From positions 5,084,001 to 5,148,000 of the forward strand of contig NZ_CP096883.1 in assembly GCF_023273895.1 (NCBI RefSeq): a stretch of 64,000 nt of DNA, in the 5' to 3' direction. This document shows, piece after piece, positions 42,219 to 50,544 of the stretch (position 1 is its first letter; every line of letters begins with the position of its first letter). The notes under the pieces are model-generated. The model saw only the letters and a program-made list of their open reading frames with translations, did no database searches and had not been told where the DNA came from. Source of the stretch: Sphingobacterium sp. PCS056 (lineage in GTDB: Bacteria; Bacteroidota; Bacteroidia; Sphingobacteriales; Sphingobacteriaceae). Both the position numbers and the translations under genes were made by a program.

Positions 42219-43517
42219 ATGATTAGCCAACTTATATTTATATTATGCTTTGTTAGCGCGATTATTCTGTTTGCAAAAAATGCAAGACAGATATATAAAA
42301 ATATTAAAATAGGAAGAGCGCTCAATAGAAACGACAAACCTGCAGAACGTCTTAAGACCATGCTACTAGTCGCTTTCGGTCAAAAGAAAATGTTTAAAAG
42401 AGTTGTACCTGCAATTTTACATCTTTTTGTCTATATCGGTTTTTGCATCATTAATATTGAAATGATCGAAATCGTCATTGACGGAATATTTGGGACACAC
42501 CGATTTTTATCATTTTTAGGAAGTTTCTATAATTTGCTGATAGCATCATTTGAATGGTTAGCATTTGGCGTACTTCTTGGTTGTATCATTTTCTTCATTC
42601 GTAGAAATGTGATTCATCTGAAACGTCTCAATAGTCCTGAATTAAAGAATTGGCCAAAAACCGATGCCAATCTTATTCTGATAACAGAAATTCTATTGAT
42701 GATGGCGTTCCTGCTCATGAACGCAGCAGATCAAAAATTACAGCTCTATGGTGAGTCACATTACATCACTGCAGGATCATTTCCGATCAGTCAATATATC
42801 ATCTCCTTTTTACCATCCGATCCTTCATCGTTAATGGTTATTGAGCGAATTTGTTGGTGGTTCCATATTTTAGGTGTATTTGCCTTCCTCAATTATTTAC
42901 CCTATTCAAAACATTTACACATCCTTTTGGCATTCCCCAACACGTACTTTTCAAATTTAAGGCCTAAGGGAGAATTAACAAATATGGAAAATGTAACAAA
43001 TGAGGTAAAAGCAATGCTCGATCCTAGCTTTACCCCTCCTACTACAGATGAGCCAGTTCGATTTGGAGCAAAAGATGTCCAAGACTTGACATGGAAAAAT
43101 CTACTTGATGCCTACACCTGCACCGAATGCGGTCGCTGTACAGCCTCCTGTCCAGCTAATATCACAGGCAAGTTATTATCACCAAGAAAGATCATGATGG
43201 ATACCCGTGATCGTATAGATGAAGTCGGTAAAAATATAAAGGCAAATGGAAACTTTGTAGACGACGGAAAATCGTTATTGGACACGTACATAACACGCGA
43301 AGAACTATGGGCCTGTACGAGCTGTAACGCATGCGTAGAACAATGTCCTGTTAATATTAATCCCCTTGAAATTATTGTTGAATTAAGACGGTATTCTGTC
43401 ATGGAAGAATCGAAAGCGCCAGCCAGCATCAATGCCATGCTTGGAAATGTAGAGAATAATGGTGCTCCATGGAAATATTCACAGATGGATCGTGCAAACT
43501 GGACATCGCAACAATAA
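42219..43517 (+). CDS. Membrane-bound 4Fe-4S oxidoreductase subunit
   Basis: The 432-residue protein has an N-terminal membrane half with about five hydrophobic segments (residues 1-250) and a ferredoxin-type domain. The two Cys motifs are CTECGRCTASCP (from Cys301) and CTSCNACVEQCP (from Cys366), each suited to one 4Fe-4S cluster. This layout is like heterodisulfide reductase E/D-type fusions or electron-transfer flavoprotein-quinone modules. It likely moves electrons to or from the quinone pool. The partner gene with CCG domains follows after 21 bases. The exact donor is unknown. Confidence 0.85.
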   Translation: MISQLIFILCFVSAIILFAKNARQIYKNIKIGRALNRNDKPAERLKTMLLVAFGQKKMFKRVVPAILHLFVYIGFCIINIEMIEIVIDGIFGTHRFLSFLGSFYNLLIASFEWLAFGVLLGCIIFFIRRNVIHLKRLNSPELKNWPKTDANLILITEILLMMAFLLMNAADQKLQLYGESHYITAGSFPISQYIISFLPSDPSSLMVIERICWWFHILGVFAFLNYLPYSKHLHILLAFPNTYFSNLRPKGELTNMENVTNEVKAMLDPSFTPPTTDEPVRFGAKDVQDLTWKNLLDAYTCTECGRCTASCPANITGKLLSPRKIMMDTRDRIDEVGKNIKANGNFVDDGKSLLDTYITREELWACTSCNACVEQCPVNINPLEIIVELRRYSVMEESKAPASINAMLGNVENNGAPWKYSQMDRANWTSQQ

Positions 43518-43538
43518 TACTTTTATAAAATTAGAATC

Positions 43539-44333
43539 ATGGAAAAAGAATTACACGTCCCAACTATGGCCGAATTAACGGCTAAAGGTGAAACCGCAGA
43601 TATTCTATTTTGGGTAGGTTGCGCAGGAAGTTTTGATGAAAGAGCACAAAAAATAACCCGTGATATTTGTCGCATTTTACAACATGTAGGCATCAAATAT
43701 GCCATACTAGGCACAGAAGAAAGTTGTACAGGAGATCCAGCAAAACGTGCGGGTAACGAGTTTTTATTTCAAATGCAAGCCATGATGAACATCCAGGTAT
43801 TGGATGGATACCATGTAAAAAAAATAGTGACCGCCTGTCCTCATTGTTTCAATACCCTTAAAAATGAGTATCCGGCCTTAGGAGGCAATTATGAACTCAT
43901 CCATCATACGCAATTGATCCAAGGGTTAATTGATGAAGGGAAATTAAAACCTGCAGATGGAAATGTATTCCAGGGTAAAAAGATCACCTATCATGATCCT
44001 TGTTATTTAGGCCGTGCAAATGAAGTTTACGAGGCACCAAGAAAAGTATTGGAAAGTTTAGATGCACAATTGATAGAATTAAAAAGATGTAAGAGCAATG
44101 GTCTCTGCTGTGGGGCTGGTGGAGGTCAGATGTTCAAAGAGCCCGAGAAAGGGACAAAAGATGTCAATATAGAACGGATCGAAGAAGTTATTGACAGCCA
44201 GGCAACAATTGTAGCTGCTGCATGTCCATTTTGTATGACAATGCTTAAAGATGGTGTCAAAATCAAAGAAAAAGAATCAGAAATAGAGGTTTTAGACATT
44301 GCAGAAATAACGGTAAGAGCCAACAACATATAA
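43539..44333 (+). CDS. CCG-domain Fe-S protein (HdrB/GlpC-like)
   Basis: The 264-residue protein has two cysteine-rich (CCG) domains. The first reads VGCAG, ESCTGDPAKR, ACPHCFNTL with a single Cys in the CCG position; the second is canonical: YHDPCYLGRAN, KRCKSNGLCCGAGGG, ACPFCMTML. The family binds noncubane Fe-S clusters in heterodisulfide reductase, GlpC and lactate-utilisation enzymes. With the membrane subunit upstream it forms a two-gene quinone-linked oxidoreductase module. Cytoplasmic face of the membrane is likely. It ends at a strong terminator. Confidence 0.87.
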   Translation: MEKELHVPTMAELTAKGETADILFWVGCAGSFDERAQKITRDICRILQHVGIKYAILGTEESCTGDPAKRAGNEFLFQMQAMMNIQVLDGYHVKKIVTACPHCFNTLKNEYPALGGNYELIHHTQLIQGLIDEGKLKPADGNVFQGKKITYHDPCYLGRANEVYEAPRKVLESLDAQLIELKRCKSNGLCCGAGGGQMFKEPEKGTKDVNIERIEEVIDSQATIVAAACPFCMTMLKDGVKIKEKESEIEVLDIAEITVRANNI

Positions 44334-44364
44334 AAAAAGGTCTGGAAGTATCCAGACCTTTTTT
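44332..44364 (+). terminator. Terminator of the Fe-S operon
   Basis: AAAAAAAGGTCTGGA / TCCAGACCTTTTTT stem with an AGTA loop; symmetric enough to also stop the minus-strand tRNA-Leu transcript. Confidence 0.88.
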
Positions 44365-44382
44365 TATATCATCAATATGATG

Positions 44383-44466
44383 TACCCAGAAGCAGATTCG
44401 AACTGCCACACCCATACGGGCGCCACCCCCTCAAGATGGTGCGTCTACCAATTTCGCCACCTGGGC
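44383..44466 (-). tRNA. tRNA-Leu (anticodon GAG)
   Basis: An 84-base class II tRNA. Acceptor GCCCAGG pairs with TCTGGGT (two G-T wobbles), anticodon stem CCATC / GGTGG encloses TTGAGGG, giving GAG. A long variable arm and T loop GTTCGAATC are present. CCA is not encoded. Confidence 0.95.
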
Positions 44467-44486
44467 CTATTTTCAAAATGGTAACG

Positions 44487-44516
44487 CAAATTTAAACGTT
44501 TTTTTAAAATCTGCAA
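44487..44516 (-). promoter_or_regulatory. Promoter of tRNA-Leu (TTG-N19-TAAATTTG)
   Basis: On the minus strand TTG at 44516-44514 and TAAATTTG at 44494-44487 are 19 bases apart, an ideal match to the Bacteroidota consensus. Confidence 0.75.
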
Positions 44517-44546
44517 GTATTTTTTACTTAGATCCTAATTTTTATT

Positions 44547-45434
44547 TTATACGCCCTGATTTAATAAATTCTTTTTTATTAAAGTATGGATCACACCATC
44601 AACTAAGCCCACACGTGGTACCATGATCTGTTTCAAATGCCCATACTTCATGATCGTCATGAAAATCTCTGTAGCAGGAATAATAACATCAGCACGATCA
44701 TCATTTAAACCCAATAACGTAATGCGCTCTTTTAAAGAATACGATGTTAAATAATGATAAAGCGCTTTCAATTTTGCATAAGAAATAGGTTTATCAGCCT
44801 TTTCACTAGCCAATCGGGATAGTTTATTAATATTTCCACCCGTACCAATACCATATACCTGTTTGTACATTTTGGTATTGTTGGTTACCCATTCTTTAAG
44901 ATCATCCCAAGTTTCCTGCTCATCCTTATTATCGAGAATACGGATCGTACCCAAATTAAACGATTTAGAATTCACAAGCTTAGCATTTGCAAATAAAGAT
45001 AACTCTGTACTGCCTCCACCGACATCTATATACAAATAAACCTTATCAAGATCCATCTTTGCCTCCAAGTGGCTATTGTAGATGATTTCAGCTTCTGTAG
45101 TGCCATCAATAATAGCGATGTCTATACCAATTTCACTTACTTTCTTTACTACTTCAGGGCCATTAGATACGTCGCGCATGGCAGATGTGGCGCAAGCCAT
45201 ATAATCTTCCACATTATAGACATCCATCAGATCTCGGAAAGCGCGCATAGTCTTCACTAAATTCTCCGCTTTCTTAGGCGATAATTTTTGATGAATAAAA
45301 GCATCATCACCAAGACGAAGTGGCACCCTTAACAGGGTATTCTTTTTAAATGAAAAACCATCCTTTTCTTGAATAATATCAGCAATTAAAAGTCTGACAG
45401 CATTTGAGCCGATATCGATCGCAGCATACCTCAC
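44547..45434 (-). CDS. ppx: Ppx/GppA-family exopolyphosphatase/pppGpp phosphatase
   Basis: The 295-residue protein is a short Ppx/GppA phosphatase, of the single-module type without a C-terminal HD domain. ASKHA motifs are visible: AAIDIGSNAVRLLIAD (3-18), ATSAMRDVSNGPEV (82-95) and YIDVGGGSTELSL (about 140-152), and GIGTGGNINKLS. The family removes terminal phosphates from polyphosphate or converts pppGpp to ppGpp; which occurs here is not certain. It lies downstream of the tRNA-Leu promoter and is monocistronic. Confidence 0.88.
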   Translation of the reverse strand: MRYAAIDIGSNAVRLLIADIIQEKDGFSFKKNTLLRVPLRLGDDAFIHQKLSPKKAENLVKTMRAFRDLMDVYNVEDYMACATSAMRDVSNGPEVVKKVSEIGIDIAIIDGTTEAEIIYNSHLEAKMDLDKVYLYIDVGGGSTELSLFANAKLVNSKSFNLGTIRILDNKDEQETWDDLKEWVTNNTKMYKQVYGIGTGGNINKLSRLASEKADKPISYAKLKALYHYLTSYSLKERITLLGLNDDRADVIIPATEIFMTIMKYGHLKQIMVPRVGLVDGVIHTLIKKNLLNQGV

Positions 45435-45593
45435 ATTAATACAGTTAAAGTAAATAAAAATGAAATTGATTTCTTATTGAAAGGGAATAACTTATTCCTT
45501 ATCAACAATACCTCTTTAATTGTTTCGAAAATATAAATAATAAATGAAGCCAAGGTGCATTTTATGTTAAATTATTATAAACAAAATAATAAC

Positions 45594-46619
45594 TTAACAC
45601 AAAGATGGTTGCTCCAATATTTCCAGCTGCCAATAAATCTGTTCTTCTGTAACAAAGTATGCTCGATTATTTCTGATTTGCTCATATACGGCATCAAATA
45701 ATTGCATATAATCACCTTTTAATGCCTTTAATTGCTCAGAAATCAAATTGTCATGCTCCAGATAAGTCAATAAGCCTAGTGCATCTTCATTTTCCTCACC
45801 GTAGTGATCATCAATTGGACTGACACCAGCAAGTAATTGATTTTCTTGAACGTCCGTACGGTTCTTCACAAAAGTTCCGTTTGTACCATGTAGCAAAAAA
45901 CTATATTGTGATTCCAAGACCAACATACTCACTGTAATATATACAGTCAGCCCTTGATCAAAAGTCAGCAATAATGTTGCAAAATCATCCACCTCCGAAT
46001 CCTTACGATGAATAGATGTTCTTTTCACAGCAGAGATGGGTTTCCCAAATAATGAGATCACCTGATCCAATAAATGTGACCCTAGGTCAAATAAGATACC
46101 TGCAGCAGGACGTTTTGTTTCTTTGAAGACCTTTTGACCTATTTCTGCACGATATCGATCAAATCGTAGATGCAGCTCAACCGGTTCGCCCAACTTATTG
46201 GATTCTAAAACAGACTTCAAAGAATTAAAATCCGAATCAAATCGTCTATTATGGTACGGCAGCACAAATTTACCAATCTTTCTTCCTAGATCAAACAATT
46301 CTTTCGCTTCTGCGACCGTTGGAGCAAATGGCTTTTCTATCAGTACATGTTTTCCCGCTAGTAGAGCTTGCTTTGCAAATGCTACGTGTGTATCATTGGG
46401 CGTATTGACAATAACAAGTTCAATTGCCTCATCGGCTAGAAGTTCCTCAACACGATCATAACTGATAATGGAGGGATAATCTATATGCGCTTTTTTAGTA
46501 GATCGCTCCACTACTGCCCGCAATTCAAAGCGATCATTATTGGCTATAAATGGCGTATGGAATACCCTTCCGGACATTCCATACGACAAAACACCTGTAA
46601 CTATTTTATTTACAGTCAT
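45594..46619 (-). CDS. Gfo/Idh/MocA family oxidoreductase (paralog B)
   Basis: The 341-residue protein has the dinucleotide motif TGVLSYGMSGRVFHTPFI (near 8-25), IEKPFAPT (with the conserved Lys, about residue 95) and FDLGSHLLDQVISLFG in the substrate domain. Compared with the paralog at 26009-27091 the first glycine-rich motif lacks one Gly (GVLSYGMSG versus GLVGFGISG). Substrate unknown. It lies just downstream of the lipoprotein gene, 16 bases away on the same strand. Confidence 0.85.
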   Translation of the reverse strand: MTVNKIVTGVLSYGMSGRVFHTPFIANNDRFELRAVVERSTKKAHIDYPSIISYDRVEELLADEAIELVIVNTPNDTHVAFAKQALLAGKHVLIEKPFAPTVAEAKELFDLGRKIGKFVLPYHNRRFDSDFNSLKSVLESNKLGEPVELHLRFDRYRAEIGQKVFKETKRPAAGILFDLGSHLLDQVISLFGKPISAVKRTSIHRKDSEVDDFATLLLTFDQGLTVYITVSMLVLESQYSFLLHGTNGTFVKNRTDVQENQLLAGVSPIDDHYGEENEDALGLLTYLEHDNLISEQLKALKGDYMQLFDAVYEQIRNNRAYFVTEEQIYWQLEILEQPSLC

Positions 46620-46635
46620 TAAAATAAAGTTTTAT

Positions 46636-47187
46636 TTAGTGATGTGCATGCTCATCTACTTTTCCACCAGCAAGTTTATATACTTCCTGTAATTTTTCTA
46701 AACTCTCATGTGAAAAATGATTTACAGCAGCATTAGTATTATGTGACTCTTTCGTCAATTTGTTATTTACTTCAGCCTGAATCTTAGCTACCACATCAGC
46801 GTAAGCCTTATCATTAAATGCAGCAGTACTGTCTGTACCTAAAGCAGCAGGTGCTTCAAAAGCAGGAACACCTCTCATAGCATCATTCACATGAAGACTT
46901 AATGATAACGAATCCAACTGAGGAAGAATCGTAGTGTATGCCTCCTGAATCTTTGCTGATAATGCTTTCGTATCAGCATAAGTCGATTTTGACTCAGCAA
47001 ACTTGGCCAAATTAACTAAATAATTCCCTTGCTCTCCAACATATTTAAACATTGCATAAGCATCTCCATCAGCTAAAGAAGCACGTGAATTTTTATATTG
47101 GTTATCCAAACCTGTTTGGTAGTTACAAGAAGCCAATAAAGAACTTCCACAAACTGCTACCGCTATAAATAACTTATTAAATTTCAT
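46636..47187 (-). CDS. Lipoprotein of unknown function
   Basis: The 183-residue protein starts MKFNKLFIAVAVCGSSLLASCN, a lipoprotein signal with lipobox LASC (Cys21), so it is anchored in an envelope membrane. The mature part is helical, with the His-rich end DEHAHH. It is weakly like proteins in the DUF4142 group, but I cannot confirm the family. It may be co-transcribed with the Gfo/Idh gene 16 bases downstream. Confidence 0.7.
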   Translation of the reverse strand: MKFNKLFIAVAVCGSSLLASCNYQTGLDNQYKNSRASLADGDAYAMFKYVGEQGNYLVNLAKFAESKSTYADTKALSAKIQEAYTTILPQLDSLSLSLHVNDAMRGVPAFEAPAALGTDSTAAFNDKAYADVVAKIQAEVNNKLTKESHNTNAAVNHFSHESLEKLQEVYKLAGGKVDEHAHH

Positions 47188-47261
47188 ATCAATTATATTA
47201 ACAGCACAAAAATAATAAAATAAACGGGCTTCAAAACTCTTATTAAAAAAGAGTTGAAACT

Positions 47262-49838
47262 TTATGCCACATTTCGACCTGCATTGACAACACCATAAAT
47301 GGTCCTAGCAATCAATTTCGCATATATCTCCCGTTTCTTTTCATGCAAATTACCTTCATTGATCACTTTGATCGCATAATGCTGAATAATCAATAAAGGC
47401 AATACAATATTTTCACGAGCCAATATGGACTCGCGATCAATAGGATAGTTTTCCATCAACTTAGAAGTATTGCTTAATTTTAGTAAGTACTCCTTAGTCA
47501 CTAAAAATTCCTCATGAAGCATTTTCCAAAATGCACCATACTTCTCATCAAATTGCATGTAAGAAGTAATATCAAAATTGGATTTGGTCATGGACATCAT
47601 ACAATTGTCGATTAATGTCTGGAAGAACCCGGAAGACAAATATAATTGTTGTACATCCTTCCAAAGATTATTCTGCTCTGCCCATTTCAATGCAGTACCT
47701 ACACCGTAAAAACCTGGTATATTTTGTTTTAATTGGCTCCACGCAGTGACGAAACTGATCGCACGCAGATCTTTAAGTTTCAATTCTTTATCCGAATTCC
47801 GTTTAACCGGGCGACTACTGATATTGATAGACGATAGCGCCTTTAATGGTGATAGGTTTTCTAAATAACTCAAGAATAATGGATTTTTACGCAAATCCAT
47901 AAATTTATTATAGCTCAGATCAGCTAATTTATCGACAATACCTTTTTGATGTGGAGTCAACGTATCACTCGATCGCTGTTTAAGATCGGAAATAATACCA
48001 GCATGTAAAAGCTGTTCAATATTAAATCGGGCAGTATCTAAAGAACCATATTGGCTACTGATAGTCTGTCCCTGTATAGTCAATTGAATATGATCATTCG
48101 CAATTTCCTGTCCCATTGAAGCATAAAATCTTTGCGTTTTACCTCCTCCCCTTGCAGGTGGGCCTCCACGACCATCGAAAAATACAAGATCAACATCATA
48201 TTCTCTAGCAATAGCCGTTAATTCAATTTTTGCACTGTAGATAGACCAATTAGCCATTAGATATCCCCCATCTTTAGTACTATCCGAATAACCCAGCATG
48301 ATCGTTTGCTTATTCCCTCTTAATTTAAGGTGCTTTGCATATTCCTTATTCGTATAAAGGGATTTCATCACATCTGCAGCGCGGGTCAAATCATCTACAG
48401 TTTCAAATAATGGTACAAAATCAATTGTCAAGGCATCCTTGGTCCATCCTGACCATAAGAAAAGTTGTCTTAAACCTAAAATATCACTTGCTTGCTGACA
48501 ATTACTAATGATAAAACGCTGCGCAGCACGTTCAGAACCTGATTTTTGAATATTTTTGAGCAAACGGATCACCTCTAGCGTATCTTTTTCCAATGCTGTA
48601 GCTTCATCATCAAATTTCAGATCCAACTCCTTAAAATTGATGGCCTCTTGCTTATCTATCTCGGACAATGATCCAAAATCAGCAGAAATACCGGTTTCTT
48701 TAGAGTATTTTTTAATGATATAATCAAAAGTTTGAGTCAAGATACTACTATCTTGGCGAATGTCCAATGTCGTAAAAAAGCAACCAAAAGTCATTACCTT
48801 ACGCAAAAGATCATCGACGATCTCCACGAAAAGATTATTATGCTTTTCTTTCAGTACCTCCTGAATAGCTTTTAAATTTTCAATAATATGAGCAGTCTCA
48901 TCGACAGGGTTTTCAACAGGATTAAAACTATTTTCATAAAATAGCTCCTGTAGATTGTCCATATATTGTTCAACACCTCTAAAAGTAATACGGCGTTTCA
49001 CCACTCTGAAATCTCTGTAATAACAACGAAATAAAATAGTTCTTAAAAGTGTTGCTACTTTTTTAGTACTATCAGCACTCACATTTGGATTTCCATCGCG
49101 ATCCCCCCCTGGCCAAAAACCAAGCTCAATCAATTGCCTCACTTCCTCTGTCTCAATCCCCAGCTCATCATCAATATAAGTTTGGATCTCAGAAGCTACT
49201 TTGTAGAACACATTTTCTAGAAACCAAGCCAAGCTAATCGCCTCATCAACCGGAGTAGGCTTGTTATTATTGATAAAAGGTGTTTTACCAAGTTGTTGCA
49301 ATAATAAATGAATATTATGAATATCATTCTCTTTGATTGCACTGATCAGATCATTGATAATCGACAATACAGATCCAGGATAAAACTGAGTCGGGTGAGC
49401 AGTCAATACAAGGCGGACAGAGAAATCTTTTAGTTTCGCAACTATTTTTCGCTTAAGTTCCGGATTTGTTTCTGAAGATTTAATTAAAGACCCAAGCTGT
49501 GAAGATTGATCTGTTTTACCAATTGCTTTAAATGAAGAATCTTCAATTGCATCAAAAAGCACCACCTGTCTTTCGATGTATTGTACAAATCGAAATAACA
49601 AATCGACTTGAGTTTCCTCATCCGAATAAATTTCATGCTGCTCAAAAAAAGTATTGATGATATCTTCCGGAGTTTGATGCTTCTCTACTCCATTTTCACA
49701 GTGTTTGGCAAAAAAAGGTAATAAGGTACCCGTATCCTTTACCTGTTGGAAGGGTAGCGTTAAAAATAGACTTTTAAAAAGTTCAAATCGCGTCAAAACT
49801 TCGTTTTGAAAAACGGCTTCTTTTGTACTTAATTTCAT
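47262..49838 (-). CDS. ppc: Phosphoenolpyruvate carboxylase
   Basis: With the start MKLSTKEAVFQNEV the enzyme has 858 residues. Signature motifs: LVLTAHPTQ (catalytic His148), GYSDSTKDGGYL and FDGRGGPPARGGGKT, and QGQTISSQYG. The C-terminus ends GRNVA, unlike the RNTG end of many homologues. It fixes bicarbonate onto phosphoenolpyruvate to form oxaloacetate. An upstream frame to 49892 lacks support and covers the palindrome at 49873-49890. Monocistronic. Confidence 0.93.
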   Translation of the reverse strand: MKLSTKEAVFQNEVLTRFELFKSLFLTLPFQQVKDTGTLLPFFAKHCENGVEKHQTPEDIINTFFEQHEIYSDEETQVDLLFRFVQYIERQVVLFDAIEDSSFKAIGKTDQSSQLGSLIKSSETNPELKRKIVAKLKDFSVRLVLTAHPTQFYPGSVLSIINDLISAIKENDIHNIHLLLQQLGKTPFINNNKPTPVDEAISLAWFLENVFYKVASEIQTYIDDELGIETEEVRQLIELGFWPGGDRDGNPNVSADSTKKVATLLRTILFRCYYRDFRVVKRRITFRGVEQYMDNLQELFYENSFNPVENPVDETAHIIENLKAIQEVLKEKHNNLFVEIVDDLLRKVMTFGCFFTTLDIRQDSSILTQTFDYIIKKYSKETGISADFGSLSEIDKQEAINFKELDLKFDDEATALEKDTLEVIRLLKNIQKSGSERAAQRFIISNCQQASDILGLRQLFLWSGWTKDALTIDFVPLFETVDDLTRAADVMKSLYTNKEYAKHLKLRGNKQTIMLGYSDSTKDGGYLMANWSIYSAKIELTAIAREYDVDLVFFDGRGGPPARGGGKTQRFYASMGQEIANDHIQLTIQGQTISSQYGSLDTARFNIEQLLHAGIISDLKQRSSDTLTPHQKGIVDKLADLSYNKFMDLRKNPLFLSYLENLSPLKALSSINISSRPVKRNSDKELKLKDLRAISFVTAWSQLKQNIPGFYGVGTALKWAEQNNLWKDVQQLYLSSGFFQTLIDNCMMSMTKSNFDITSYMQFDEKYGAFWKMLHEEFLVTKEYLLKLSNTSKLMENYPIDRESILARENIVLPLLIIQHYAIKVINEGNLHEKKREIYAKLIARTIYGVVNAGRNVA

Positions 49839-49872
49839 ATTATAGAAAAAACAGTTGTAGTTAATGGAGAAC

Positions 49873-49890
49873 GTTTGAATATGATCAAAC
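49873..49890. promoter_or_regulatory. Palindrome at the ppc transcription start
   Basis: GTTTGA-ATATGA-TCAAAC, a 6+6 inverted repeat placed just after the minus-strand -7 box at 49901-49894, so it would overlie the start of the ppc transcript. No regulator is known. Confidence 0.35.
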
Positions 49891-49893
49891 ATT

Positions 49894-49901
49894 CAAATAT
49901 A
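49894..49901 (-). promoter_or_regulatory. -7 element of ppc
   Basis: TATATTTG on the minus strand matches TAnnTTTG. A TTTG 13 bases away is too close for a standard -33. Confidence 0.45.
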
Positions 49902-50040
49902 TAAAATTTATATTCAAATAATCATTTAAATGAAAAAAAACTAATAATAACATCTTAAAATTACAATATTATTAAGAACAAAAACGTTTTTCACTTGTTA
50001 TATTATTTTTGATCAAGTACAAATTACTAAATGTTACAAA

Positions 50041-50451
50041 ATGGGAAAAATTTATACAGCAGAAGTTACTGCAACTGGTGGACGTAATGGTGAAGTAAAA
50101 TCTTCAGATGGTATCATTGATTTAATTGTAAAAAAACCAACAGCTATGGGCGGTGATGGAAACGCTACCAATCCAGAGCAATTATTTGCAGCAGCATGGA
50201 GTTCATGTTTTTTAGGAGCCGTTGCCGCAGTAGGAGAAAAAGATAACGTCGATATGACCGATGCTACAGTGACGGTACGCGCATCATTTAACGAAGAAAA
50301 CAATGCCTTCTTTATTTCTGCAGAAATTGATTTACATGTACCGACTCTTAGCGCCGAACAAGCTCAAAAGCTTGCGGAAAAAGCACATCATGTATGCCCC
50401 TATTCAAAGGCTACCAGAGGAAATGTAGAAACTAAAATAACAGGTATTTAA
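50041..50451 (+). CDS. ohr: Organic hydroperoxide resistance peroxidase (Ohr/OsmC family)
   Basis: The 136-residue protein is Ohr. The two active cysteines are Cys56 in AAWSSCFLGAV and Cys119 in HVCPYSKATRGN, the C-terminal block YSKATRGN being typical of Ohr rather than OsmC. It reduces organic hydroperoxides using dihydrolipoyl-type thiols. A TATTTTTG (50004-50011) precedes it by 29 bases; upstream of that, AAAAACGTTTTT (49980-49991) is a short palindrome. No OhrR regulator is nearby. A terminator follows. Confidence 0.92.
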   Translation: MGKIYTAEVTATGGRNGEVKSSDGIIDLIVKKPTAMGGDGNATNPEQLFAAAWSSCFLGAVAAVGEKDNVDMTDATVTVRASFNEENNAFFISAEIDLHVPTLSAEQAQKLAEKAHHVCPYSKATRGNVETKITGI

Positions 50452-50475
50452 TTACCGATCTTCAAATACGAACCC

Positions 50476-50507
50476 GCTATGCTTTTTATTGTAAAAGCAT
50501 AGCTTTT
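50476..50507 (+). terminator. Terminator of ohr
   Basis: GCTATGCTTTT / AAAAGCATAGC stem with a TATTGT loop and trailing TTTTCC. Confidence 0.75.
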
Positions 50508-50521
50508 CCTATTCAATCTTG

Positions 50522-50529
50522 TATATTTG
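50522..50529 (+). promoter_or_regulatory. -7 element of the FUSC gene
   Basis: TATATTTG, 15 bases before the ATG at 50545. The -33 is not evident. Confidence 0.5.
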
Positions 50530-50544
50530 TTTGTATTCTAGATT

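Noticed and set aside
47235..47255. AACTCTT / AAGAGTT hairpin downstream of ppc
   Set aside because: Only 7 base pairs and no T run on the minus-strand side; too weak to call as terminator.
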